In this document: positions 1 through 6,048 of the stretch, in pieces
Layout of the letters: each line of letters starts with the position of its first letter
Position numbering within the stretch: the stretch's first letter is position 1
Assembly (NCBI GenBank): GCA_947175005.1
Contig: CAMWLD010000042.1
Span: 1 to 10,969, forward strand
Reading direction: 5' to 3'
Length of the DNA: 10,969 nt
Source of the DNA: an uncultured Ruminococcus sp.
Lineage (GTDB): Bacteria; Bacillota; Clostridia; Oscillospirales; Ruminococcaceae
Made by a program: the position numbers and the translations under genes
Notes under the pieces: model-generated
The model's database searches: none
Told to the model about the DNA's origin: nothing
The model's input: only the letters and a program-made list of their open reading frames with translations

Positions 1-477
1 ATTCTATGTGATACAATAATATCAAACTCATACTATATACGCGGTATAGAACTTAATATGATTTTTACCGAACTAAATTATAAGGATATGGATTATTCTA
101 TACAGCAAACTATAATTGTTAAAATATCAAAATTAAGAAAACAGCAGGCCAGTGAACTGAATCCCCCACTCGATAATATTTTTAAGATGATGAAACAATT
201 TCTACCAAATGATTTGCAGGAAATGTATCAGAAAGCTATAGATTATTGTCATAGTAGTGAAGGCAAAAAAGCGTTTGATAAAATTCTAAACAATATAAAT
301 AATACTGAAATCACTAATTCAAAGTCGGAAGATAAACCTAAATGCCCTACTTGTGGCTCTACAAATGTTCGAAAGATTTCAACAGTAAAAAAAGCATTTG
401 GTTTTACTATGGTTGGTTTATTCAGCTCAAACCTTGGTAAGACTATGGAATGCAAAAATTGTGGCTATAAATGGTAA
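1..477 (+). CDS. C-terminal part of a zinc-ribbon protein, 5' end outside the window
   Basis: The reading frame is open from base 1 to the TAA at 475-477, so the gene probably starts before the window. The first in-frame ATG (58) has no Shine-Dalgarno sequence before it and is unlikely to be the real start. The last ~45 residues form a zinc ribbon: CPTCGS, then a spacer containing KKAFGFTMVGLFSS, then CKNCGYKW, giving two CxxC pairs for one zinc ion. This ribbon ending in CGYxW is common at the C-terminus of small uncharacterised Firmicutes and phage-associated proteins (family knowledge). The middle part is Lys/Asn/Ile-rich, helical and has no membrane segment. Base composition is much more AT-rich than the core genes of the window, which fits accessory DNA. 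Its function is unknown to me. It converges on the 601-1056 gene and ends at a bidirectional terminator. Confidence 0.6.
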   Translation: MLCDTIISNSYYIRGIELNMIFTELNYKDMDYSIQQTIIVKISKLRKQQASELNPPLDNIFKMMKQFLPNDLQEMYQKAIDYCHSSEGKKAFDKILNNINNTEITNSKSEDKPKCPTCGSTNVRKISTVKKAFGFTMVGLFSSNLGKTMECKNCGYKW

Positions 478-480
478 CCC

Positions 481-535
481 AAAAAACCGCCAAAGGCGAC
501 CTGACTTTTACGGCAGCTCGCCTCGGCGTTTTTTT
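481..535. terminator. Bidirectional rho-independent terminator between convergent genes
   Basis: The sequence starts with a run of A and ends with a run of seven T. Between them, CGCC-aa-AGGCGA (488-499) pairs with TCGCCT-c-GGCG (518-528) around an 18-nt loop. Because A-run and T-run sit at the two ends, the hairpin can stop transcription from the left partial gene (+) and from the 601-1056 gene (-). It starts 3 nt after the stop codon of the left gene. Confidence 0.75.
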
Positions 536-600
536 ACTTAAAGGTCATATCCTTTTGGCGTATGAAAATGACCGATACAATATAACAGACCGCTATGTAT

Positions 601-1056
601 TTACTTTTGATAACCGCAGCCTTTGCATACTCTTGAAGATGCGGGATTTTCCTCTCCGCATTCTTCACAGCGCCATGTTCTTATCTGTCCGTTATTTTCC
701 CCGCCGGCCGCTATTTTGCTCAGGGAATATGATCTTGAATTTGAGGGCTTATTGCTTGACGAGTAGGCATTGGTGCTCGGTGATGAAGTCTGATTGCGGT
801 TAACGCCGCCCGTGGATTTAAGTATAGCGTAAATGTTATCTGACATTTCTGCCATCATTCCAAGACGTGCCACCGAATTTTTAGCCGCCTCTACTATTGC
901 GTAGGCAATGATAAGCCCTGCTATGATGACAACGAAGCCTCCTTCATCCATTTTTACGCCTACAACGAACGCCACAATGGCGACCACGGCCGCTAAAATA
1001 TAGGCGTCTCTGATCTTGTTTTGTATTATTACCTTGACTCTTTCTGTAAATTCCAT
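601..1056 (-). CDS. Two-TM membrane protein with C-terminal RanBP2-like zinc ribbon
   Basis: A 151-residue protein. I place the start at the ATG at 1056-1054. GGAGG (minus strand of 1065-1069) lies 8 nt before it, and the upstream in-frame TTG at 1071 overlaps that ribosome binding site, so the longer version is not real. Two hydrophobic segments follow a short charged N-terminus (about residues 20-38 and 41-62). Next come a Ser/Asn-rich flexible linker and a C-terminal WRCEECGEENPASSRVCKGCGY motif, two CxxC pairs in the RanBP2/double-zinc-ribbon style. Such ribbons usually bind protein or RNA (family knowledge), so the ribbon is probably a cytoplasmic interaction module tethered to the membrane. 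No precise function can be given. It has its own promoter, with an inverted repeat over the -35 region, and is monocistronic. Confidence 0.8.
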   Translation of the reverse strand: MEFTERVKVIIQNKIRDAYILAAVVAIVAFVVGVKMDEGGFVVIIAGLIIAYAIVEAAKNSVARLGMMAEMSDNIYAILKSTGGVNRNQTSSPSTNAYSSSNKPSNSRSYSLSKIAAGGENNGQIRTWRCEECGEENPASSRVCKGCGYQK

Positions 1057-1111
1057 TTTACGTTCCTCCAAATAGTTTAATATTTTTTACAACTTTTTTA
1101 CTGCCTTTATA

Positions 1112-1140
1112 ATTTTAATTTACAATGTAAACATTGTCAA
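1112..1140 (-). promoter_or_regulatory. Sigma-A promoter of the zinc-ribbon membrane protein, with overlapping inverted repeats
   Basis: On the minus strand there is a -35 TTGACA (1140-1135), a 17-nt spacer and a -10 TAAAAT (1117-1112), correctly placed for the gene starting at 1056. Two nested inverted repeats cover the -35 and spacer: ACAATG-n4-CATTGT (1122-1137) and TTTACA-n1-TGTAAA (1119-1131). They look like an operator for a dimeric repressor, but I cannot name the regulator. Confidence 0.6.
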
Positions 1141-1334
1141 GAAAATTCGACTAATATTTTTTTGCTTTGGAGCATTTCACAAATAATACACGGCGAGCGC
1201 AAATTAAATTATCATATCGCACAAATTATCAACGTCCGATATCTGATTGATCTTATATTTTACCGTCTAAAAATTGATTTCCGTAATTCGGAATCCAACA
1301 ATTTAATTTTTGCCGACATTTTCGCACATCTTAT

Positions 1335-1348
1335 ACTACTGCAGTAGT
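1335..1348. repeat. 14-bp perfect palindrome with a degenerate copy 55 bp downstream
   Basis: ACTACTGCAGTAGT reads the same on both strands. At 1390-1402 a near copy, ACTATCGCAGTAG, differs from it by two bases. Both lie in the intergenic region, upstream of the deacetylase promoter. They could be paired binding sites for a regulator; no known factor is recognised. Confidence 0.35.
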
Positions 1349-1646
1349 TTTGCACTTTAATAATGCTGCATATCTACAGCCTTTTCAATACTATCGCAGT
1401 AGCATATTTGAAAATTTTTAATTAACATCTGCACATTAAATTATTTATTGTAAACTTATTATATTGCAGCTCTCTTTCACATCTTCACTGACGCAAAAAA
1501 ATCAAAAACATTTATCCGATCTTTTGTTTTTCGACAATTTAGTCATAACCCACAAAAATCCCGCATAAATCCCGTAAAAAACGTAAAAAATACTAATGCC
1601 CAAAAAAAATTTGTAAATTTGGTTATATTTTTTTACTCATATTATG

Positions 1647-1675
1647 TTGACATAACCTCAAACAAGTTGTATTAT
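1647..1675 (+). promoter_or_regulatory. Sigma-A promoter of the deacetylase-bactofilin operon
   Basis: TTGACA (1647-1652), a 17-nt spacer and TATTAT (1670-1675) make a near-consensus housekeeping promoter. Transcription would start near 1682. This leaves a leader of about 136 nt before the deacetylase ATG at 1818. GGTTAT (1621-1626) and ATAACC (1652-1657) form a distant inverted repeat around the -35 region that might be an operator half-site pair. Confidence 0.65.
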
Positions 1676-1681
1676 TAATAA

Positions 1682-1817
1682 TGAGTAGTTTTGTAATTTT
1701 TTCTGAAAGGAGAGGCGCACCGTCTTTGGGAAAAAATCCCACGGGATAATGTAAAAAAACAGATAGGATACGACAGACATTCCCGCAGGCATTTCTGCCA
1801 CGTGCGTTTTTGCAGTC
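1682..1817 (+). promoter_or_regulatory. Possible structured 5' leader of the deacetylase mRNA
   Basis: This untranslated stretch is more GC-rich than the DNA before it and has several complementary segments. GGCA-tttc-TGCC (1788-1799) forms a hairpin. ATCCC-ac-GGGAT and GGG-n7-CCC (around 1728-1747) are mutually exclusive hairpins. CGCAC (1716-1720) can pair at long range with GTGCG (1802-1806). A good ribosome binding site, AAAGGAGAGG (1706-1715), is followed only by a seven-codon frame starting TTG at 1726. I do not recognise a known riboswitch class in it. No Shine-Dalgarno precedes the ATG at 1818, so either translation is controlled through the leader or the true start differs. Confidence 0.35.
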
Positions 1818-2942
1818 ATGTATTTCGGAAGCGTAAAATTTTTTAAACATATTATTTTAACAGTAGTATTCGGTTGGATAGGCGTGGCAACAGTGCTGGC
1901 GGTGTTTTTCGCCGTGCGCTGCCATATGCTCACGGAGGAGGCAAAGACCGCAGGCGTTGGCGTTGCCGGCGTTGCCCCCGATAACCTCACGATCGAAGAA
2001 TACGTAGGGCAGATGAAAAACGCAGGGTATACCTCTGCGGATATCCTCTATGCCGTTGAACAAGCCGACCCCGAGGGCTTTGCAGGATATACGGGAATAA
2101 ATGCCTCCGACGCATTGCCCGCAGGACTTCCTGCCGAGATAATACGTGAAACACAGGCCCCCGCTGACGACCCTGCCGATGCAGAGGATAACAAAGCAGG
2201 CTCGCCCGCAAGCGAAAATCCCGGGCAGCCGGAGGATATGTCGGGCAGCGAAAAGCCCTCTGCGGCAAATGCTGCATCTGCCGATGTTACTTCTCTGTTC
2301 CCCCAGCTGTACGCCGAAAAAGCGGAAAACACCGCAACCCCCGACAGCAAAACTGTTTTCCTCACCTTTGATGACGGCCCCTCCGCAGGAACATACGACC
2401 TGCTGTACATTCTAAAAAAGCATGGCATTAAAGCAACATTCTTCATGTCCGCAGGCAAGACCGAGCAGTGCAGAGAGCAAATGGCGGCAGTGGCCGAGGC
2501 AGGGCACGCAATAGGCGTTCACTCCTTTGCCCACGACCCCGACAAGATATACACCTCTGTGGAAAGCTTTTTGACCGACTTTTACGATACCTACAAAATG
2601 ATATACGACGCCACGGGAGTAAAGCCTAATATTTACCGTCTTCCCGAGGGAGGCGACCCCGAAGTTCTCTCACAGATACGGGCGGAAATGAACAGAAGAG
2701 GATTTACCGAATTCCCCGCAAACTGCGAATCGGGCGACCGCTCCGCAGATAAGAGCTGGCAGTATATCTTTGATACTTCAACAGCAAATGTTGTTTCTGT
2801 GGGCGGTGCAGCCGTGCTTCATCTTCACGACAGCGCCGACGATTACATAACAGTGCTTACCGCCGACGATATCATAACCTATCTTGAAGACGAGGGCTAC
2901 ACCTTTTCCGCCCTTGACAACAGCGTAAAGATCGATCGATAA
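1818..2942 (+). CDS. Membrane-anchored polysaccharide deacetylase (NodB / CE4 family) with altered motifs 3 and 4
   Basis: A 374-residue protein. Residues 10-33 are one hydrophobic anchor after a short basic N-terminus, so the enzyme should face the outside. Residues ~40-175 are a long acidic, Ala/Pro/Ser-rich linker. Residues ~178-365 form the NodB homology domain, which removes acetyl groups from peptidoglycan or another N-acetylated glycan (family knowledge). Motif 1 TFDDGP (D185 base, D186 metal) and motif 2 H235-S-F-A-H239 are intact, so the metal triad is present. Motif 5 is H335-L-H337-D. Motif 3 reads R274-L-P-E-G-G where RxPGGS is usual, and the Asp-Trp of motif 4 is replaced (F-P-A-N-C-E-S-G-D, 299-307). 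Activity or specificity may therefore differ. The start is uncertain because no ribosome binding site precedes the ATG; in-frame sequence is open back to 1767. It is the first gene of an operon with the bactofilin, 19 nt away. Confidence 0.85.
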   Translation: MYFGSVKFFKHIILTVVFGWIGVATVLAVFFAVRCHMLTEEAKTAGVGVAGVAPDNLTIEEYVGQMKNAGYTSADILYAVEQADPEGFAGYTGINASDALPAGLPAEIIRETQAPADDPADAEDNKAGSPASENPGQPEDMSGSEKPSAANAASADVTSLFPQLYAEKAENTATPDSKTVFLTFDDGPSAGTYDLLYILKKHGIKATFFMSAGKTEQCREQMAAVAEAGHAIGVHSFAHDPDKIYTSVESFLTDFYDTYKMIYDATGVKPNIYRLPEGGDPEVLSQIRAEMNRRGFTEFPANCESGDRSADKSWQYIFDTSTANVVSVGGAAVLHLHDSADDYITVLTADDIITYLEDEGYTFSALDNSVKIDR

Positions 2943-2961
2943 CCCGAAAGGATTTGATAAA

Positions 2962-4104
2962 ATGAGCTTAAAGGACAACTTTAACCAGGCTCTCAAGGAG
3001 CTTTTGAAAAATGAGGGGCTTGTAGGTGACGGACTTAAAGGCTCAGGAAATAAAGACGCCGACAAGTTCAGGGACACCGTGCCCGAAAGCTCGGGCGGCG
3101 AGAGCCTTACGCCGGGCGGTCCCGTTTTTTCTCCCGAGGAGACTTATGGCGCTCCCGAGGGCTATGCCACGGGAATTTCCGACAGGCTAAACGAACCTGC
3201 CCGACAGGCGGAATCTCCCGAGCCTTCCCCCGAGGATTTTATTCAGTCGGTACATAACAGGAACAGCCCCGATCCCTTTGCGGATTTTGATGAACCCGTT
3301 ACCGAGGCGGCAGAGCCTGCCCGAGGCGAAAGAACTGAGCGTCCCGAGCGGTTTGAGTACACCACCTCCGAGCAGCCCGGAAAAGCTGCACCGGGAAATG
3401 ATTACGGCAGCGCCGGCAACTCGGGCGGCGGATATGACAATTCTGCCTACGGCAATGCCGCTTACGGAAGCAGCCCAAGAGGCGACAGCGGTCAGACCTA
3501 CCCCAAAACGGGAGGCGCATACGGCGGCAGACCCTACGGTGAAAGCTCTTACGGCAACAGGCCTTACGGCGGCGGATACGCACCCGGAGCGGGCAGCGGC
3601 TTCAGAGGAGGCAGACCTCCCGAGAATCCCTATTACGAAACCGAGGAAACTACCATTATTTCCCGAAACACTCGCATTAACGGCGATGTAAGCTCCTTTG
3701 CCAACATTACCGTCGAGGGCAGCGTGCAGGGGGATATAAAGCTTACCAAAAACATCAATGTTTCCGGCAAGGTCGTGGGTAATATCGAGTGCAACAACGC
3801 TGTAATGGCGGGAGCGCAGATGCAGGGAAGCATAGCCTCCAAGGGACAGGTGCAAATGGATCACGACAGCGTGCTTTTGGGCAACATTGCCACCCAGTAT
3901 CTTGACCTTAACGGCAGGATCAAGGGCAGCGTTGATGTAGGCGGCAAGGCGGAGTTCAAGAATGACGCCGTTATTGTGGGCGATATCACCGCTTCCACCA
4001 TTTCCGTTATTGACGGCGCTGTTATCAAGGGATATGTAAACACCACCTTTATGCAGGAAAGCACCTCCAACGTATTCCCCGAGGCCATAACCGTCGGCGA
4101 ATAG
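2962..4104 (+). CDS. Bactofilin (polymer-forming cytoskeletal protein) with long Gly/Tyr-rich N-terminal arm
   Basis: A 380-residue protein; AAAGGA (2945-2950) precedes the ATG. Residues ~230-365 are a bactofilin (DUF583) domain: a ladder of short beta strands with recurring G-x-[IV]-x-G steps such as RINGDVSS, VEGSVQGDI, VSGKVVGNI, LNGRIKGSV and IDGAVIKGYV. Bactofilins assemble without nucleotide into stable filaments at the membrane and position cell-wall enzymes (family knowledge). The protein is about twice the usual 120-200 residues. The extra part is an N-terminal amphipathic helix (about 1-20, possible membrane contact), an acidic Pro/Glu-rich stretch, and a low-complexity Gly/Tyr/Ser region (about 146-226) with many YG and YGG units. 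It lies 19 nt after the deacetylase gene and is surely co-transcribed, which suggests that the polymer places the deacetylase. The domain call is secure; the role is inferred. Confidence 0.9.
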   Translation: MSLKDNFNQALKELLKNEGLVGDGLKGSGNKDADKFRDTVPESSGGESLTPGGPVFSPEETYGAPEGYATGISDRLNEPARQAESPEPSPEDFIQSVHNRNSPDPFADFDEPVTEAAEPARGERTERPERFEYTTSEQPGKAAPGNDYGSAGNSGGGYDNSAYGNAAYGSSPRGDSGQTYPKTGGAYGGRPYGESSYGNRPYGGGYAPGAGSGFRGGRPPENPYYETEETTIISRNTRINGDVSSFANITVEGSVQGDIKLTKNINVSGKVVGNIECNNAVMAGAQMQGSIASKGQVQMDHDSVLLGNIATQYLDLNGRIKGSVDVGGKAEFKNDAVIVGDITASTISVIDGAVIKGYVNTTFMQESTSNVFPEAITVGE

Positions 4105-4132
4105 CGGCTGCCGCTGCGTTATGTATTCCGCT

Positions 4133-4157
4133 TCCCGGTAGCTTTAAATTATCGGGA
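4133..4157 (+). other. Stem-loop after the bactofilin gene, no U-tract
   Basis: TCCCGGTA (4133-4140) pairs with TATCGGGA (4150-4157), 8 bp with one G-U, around a 9-nt loop. No T-run follows, so it is not a typical terminator. It may be a leaky terminator or an mRNA 3'-end stabiliser between the bactofilin gene and the next gene, and read-through is plausible. A second small hairpin, GCGG-ctg-CCGC, sits right at the bactofilin stop codon. Confidence 0.4.
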
Positions 4158-4168
4158 CTTGAGGGTAG

Positions 4169-4174
4169 TATAAT
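4169..4174 (+). promoter_or_regulatory. Possible -10 element for the LPPLP-repeat membrane protein
   Basis: A perfect TATAAT lies 124 nt before the ATG at 4298. No good -35 is found 16-18 nt upstream, where the stem-loop at 4133-4157 sits instead. The gene may have its own weak or activated promoter in addition to read-through from the deacetylase-bactofilin operon. Confidence 0.25.
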
Positions 4175-4297
4175 TGCAGCGTGACCGACGATTATAAGAT
4201 TCAATAACTTTAACTTAAAACCCTTAAAATTATATCCGATAAAATTCATGGCGTAAACACAAGAATTATCGCCGAATGAAAGGACGGTACACCGATT

Positions 4298-5965
4298 ATG
4301 CCGGGCAAAATTTACGATTTATCCGATCTGGACAATTTGGAGCTTCCCCCACTTCCCTCGCAGGCTGCGAAAAAAGCGGAAGCGGACAAAGCGGCCGCCG
4401 CAACTGCGGCAACACCGACCGCCGCGGCAGCACCGGCACAGGAAGCACAAGCTCCCGCTGCCCAAAACAACCCTGCGCCCGTTGATACCACTGTCACCGG
4501 AGCGGCTTCGGCGAATGATTTCGACTTGCCGCCCCTGCCTGTGAAAAAGCTTGCCAAGGTGGAAGTCCCCGACGAGGCGGCTAATGCGGATACGGCAGAC
4601 ATTGCTGCGGCAGACAATTCTGCCGCCGGGAATTTTGACTTGCCGCCCTTGCCGCAAAAAGCTACCGTGCAGCCGTCCCCCGAAAGTAGTACAGCAAGCG
4701 CACCCGCGGCACCGGCATTTGAGGCAGATCAGGCGGACGATTTCGAGCTGCCGCCTTTGCCTGTACGAAAAACCGATAAATCGGCAGAAAATTCGGAAGC
4801 TCCGATTGATAAAACTGTCGAAGAGGCAAATAATACCGCCAGTGTAACAAGTGCATCAGATGACTTTGACTTGCCGCCGCTGCCCGCCAAAAAATCCCCG
4901 CAGACCGAATCGGCAGTCCCGTCCGATGAATACAGCTCATACGGTGCTGACAATTCTGTCAGCGCAGACAATGCGGTCGGCGAAAACGCCATTTCGGAGG
5001 AAGCACCCGAAGCCGCAAGCGACGGATTTGATCTGCCTCCGCTGCCCGAACGTGCGCCCGAAAAGAGCCCCGAAAACGAAGAAAATACCGAGACAGCTCC
5101 CGATGAAGATTATTACGAGGAAGAGGCTATATACAATCCCACTCCCGAGCCCGAGCCGGAACCCGAGCCTGCACCGAGAGAGGAAAAGCCCGCCCCGAGA
5201 ATTTCCCTTGAAGATAACCCTGAAATGGATCTTAATAATGTGACCCCCGAGGATATAGGGATAACCGACCCCTCAAAGGCACTTGCCCCCATGCGCACCG
5301 CCAAGGAAGCAAAGGCCAAAAATGCCATTGAAAAGATGAAAATGGATGAGCTTGCCATGAATATGGAAGCCCCCGTCCTTGACGACCTTAGCGACGAATA
5401 CGCTGCTCCCGAAAAGCGTGCGGACGACCTGCTGGAGCGGGATCATCTGGAAAGCGATGAGAAGCTGGTGCTCAAACAGCGTCTGCATGAGGATTTAGGG
5501 CGCCGTCCCGAAAATTTCAACGCAAGAGCCAGCCGCAATATGTATAACAAGCTCATGGAGGAAAAGAAGCTGAAGATCGCCAAAAAGGGCATGATGCTTT
5601 CCTTTATCCCCATTATAATGCAGCTGATAGCCGCAGGGCTGTGCTATTTCACCATGAACTGGGGGAATTACCAGTGGTTCACCTATGTGGCAATGTTTGG
5701 CGTGGCAAGCGCAGTGCTGCTGCTGATAAAGTCCAAGCACACAAAGATGTTCTCCATAATAATTACCGCAATGACAGTGCTTATGTATGTAGGACCGGGA
5801 CTTGTGATGTACGCCTTGGATGAAAAAATGCAAGCCGAGCAGGATTACATAGTGCACGTTGTCTGTGCCGCTGCTGCCGCCCTGCTGAATGTGGGCGCTA
5901 TATTGCTGCTTACCAAAAACGAGCCGATCAATATTTACTATACAACGAAATTCAGAAGGAAATAG
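4298..5965 (+). CDS. Four-TM protein with six [FL][DE]LPPLP repeats in a disordered N-terminal arm
   Basis: A 555-residue protein; AAAGGA (4279-4284) lies 13 nt before the ATG. Residues 1-300 are disordered, Ala/Pro/Glu/Asp-rich, and carry six copies of a short motif: LELPPLP at 14-20, then FDLPPLP or FELPPLP at 75-81, 113-119, 149-155, 190-196 and 244-250. Most copies are preceded by an acidic residue or Gly/Asn and followed by Lys/Arg-containing residues. An acidic Glu-Pro run (~280-295) follows, then a charged helical part (~310-430) and four hydrophobic segments (about 432-452, 460-477, 484-506, 517-538) with a basic tail ending RRK. I recognise no known family. The layout suggests a membrane-anchored scaffold whose repeated peptides dock one partner many times. 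Its position after the bactofilin makes an envelope or cytoskeleton role likely, but this is inference. Synonymous codon differences among the repeats show that the motif is kept at protein level. Confidence 0.85.
   Translation: MPGKIYDLSDLDNLELPPLPSQAAKKAEADKAAAATAATPTAAAAPAQEAQAPAAQNNPAPVDTTVTGAASANDFDLPPLPVKKLAKVEVPDEAANADTADIAAADNSAAGNFDLPPLPQKATVQPSPESSTASAPAAPAFEADQADDFELPPLPVRKTDKSAENSEAPIDKTVEEANNTASVTSASDDFDLPPLPAKKSPQTESAVPSDEYSSYGADNSVSADNAVGENAISEEAPEAASDGFDLPPLPERAPEKSPENEENTETAPDEDYYEEEAIYNPTPEPEPEPEPAPREEKPAPRISLEDNPEMDLNNVTPEDIGITDPSKALAPMRTAKEAKAKNAIEKMKMDELAMNMEAPVLDDLSDEYAAPEKRADDLLERDHLESDEKLVLKQRLHEDLGRRPENFNARASRNMYNKLMEEKKLKIAKKGMMLSFIPIIMQLIAAGLCYFTMNWGNYQWFTYVAMFGVASAVLLLIKSKHTKMFSIIITAMTVLMYVGPGLVMYALDEKMQAEQDYIVHVVCAAAAALLNVGAILLLTKNEPINIYYTTKFRRK
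4340..5047 (+). repeat. Six dispersed LPPLP peptide-motif repeats within the coding sequence
   Basis: Motif codons lie at 4337-4357, 4520-4540, 4634-4654, 4742-4762, 4865-4885 and 5027-5047, separated by 36-61 residues of unrelated Ala/Ser/Glu-rich linker. The seven-residue core [FL]-[DE]-L-P-P-L-P is invariant at its last five positions, while codons vary (for example ccgcccctg, ccgccgctg, cctccgctg). This is not a recent DNA tandem duplication. Confidence 0.8.
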
Positions 5966-5992
5966 TTCCTGTCGAAACGCTTAGACTATAGT

Positions 5993-6035
5993 AAAAAAGA
6001 GGAAAGATGAAAAGTCATCTTTCCTCTTATTTTTT
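5993..6035. terminator. Strong bidirectional rho-independent terminator
   Basis: AAGAGGAAAGATGA (5997-6010) pairs perfectly with TCATCTTTCCTCTT (6015-6028) around an AAAG loop. A-runs on the left and a T-run on the right flank the 14-bp stem. It separates the convergent LPPLP-repeat gene (+) and the phosphofructokinase gene (-) and serves both. Confidence 0.9.
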
Positions 6036-6048
6036 GCATATCTTTTAA

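Larger units (their letters stand above)
1072..1817. other. 746-nt AT-rich intergenic region without a credible gene
   Basis: No open frame here has both a ribosome binding site and a coding-like composition. A 61-codon frame at 1162-1347 has neither and ends inside a palindrome. The stretch contains the divergent promoters at 1112-1140 (leftward) and 1647-1675 (rightward), a 14-bp palindrome at 1335-1348 with a degenerate copy at 1390-1402, short ATCCCG direct repeats near 1558-1575, and the leader of the deacetylase gene (about 1682-1817). I see nothing recognisable in 1403-1555. Confidence 0.6.

Noticed and set aside
1057..1071. Upstream TTG start for the zinc-ribbon membrane protein
   Set aside because: The TTG overlaps the GGAGG that serves the ATG at 1056, so it cannot use that ribosome binding site.
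1162..1347. 61-codon plus-strand frame in the AT-rich region
   Set aside because: No Shine-Dalgarno, non-coding composition, and it terminates inside a palindrome.
1335..1402. CRISPR-like repeat pair
   Set aside because: Only two short, imperfect copies and no further spacing pattern. A palindromic binding site is the simpler reading.
1682..1817. c-di-GMP (GEMM) riboswitch before the deacetylase
   Set aside because: Tempting because of the EAL gene nearby, but the conserved GEMM core segments are not seen in the leader.
3187..3864. 225-codon frame antisense to the bactofilin gene
   Set aside because: It is the mirror of a GC-richer, Gly-rich coding sequence, has no ribosome binding site, and the sense strand encodes a clear bactofilin.
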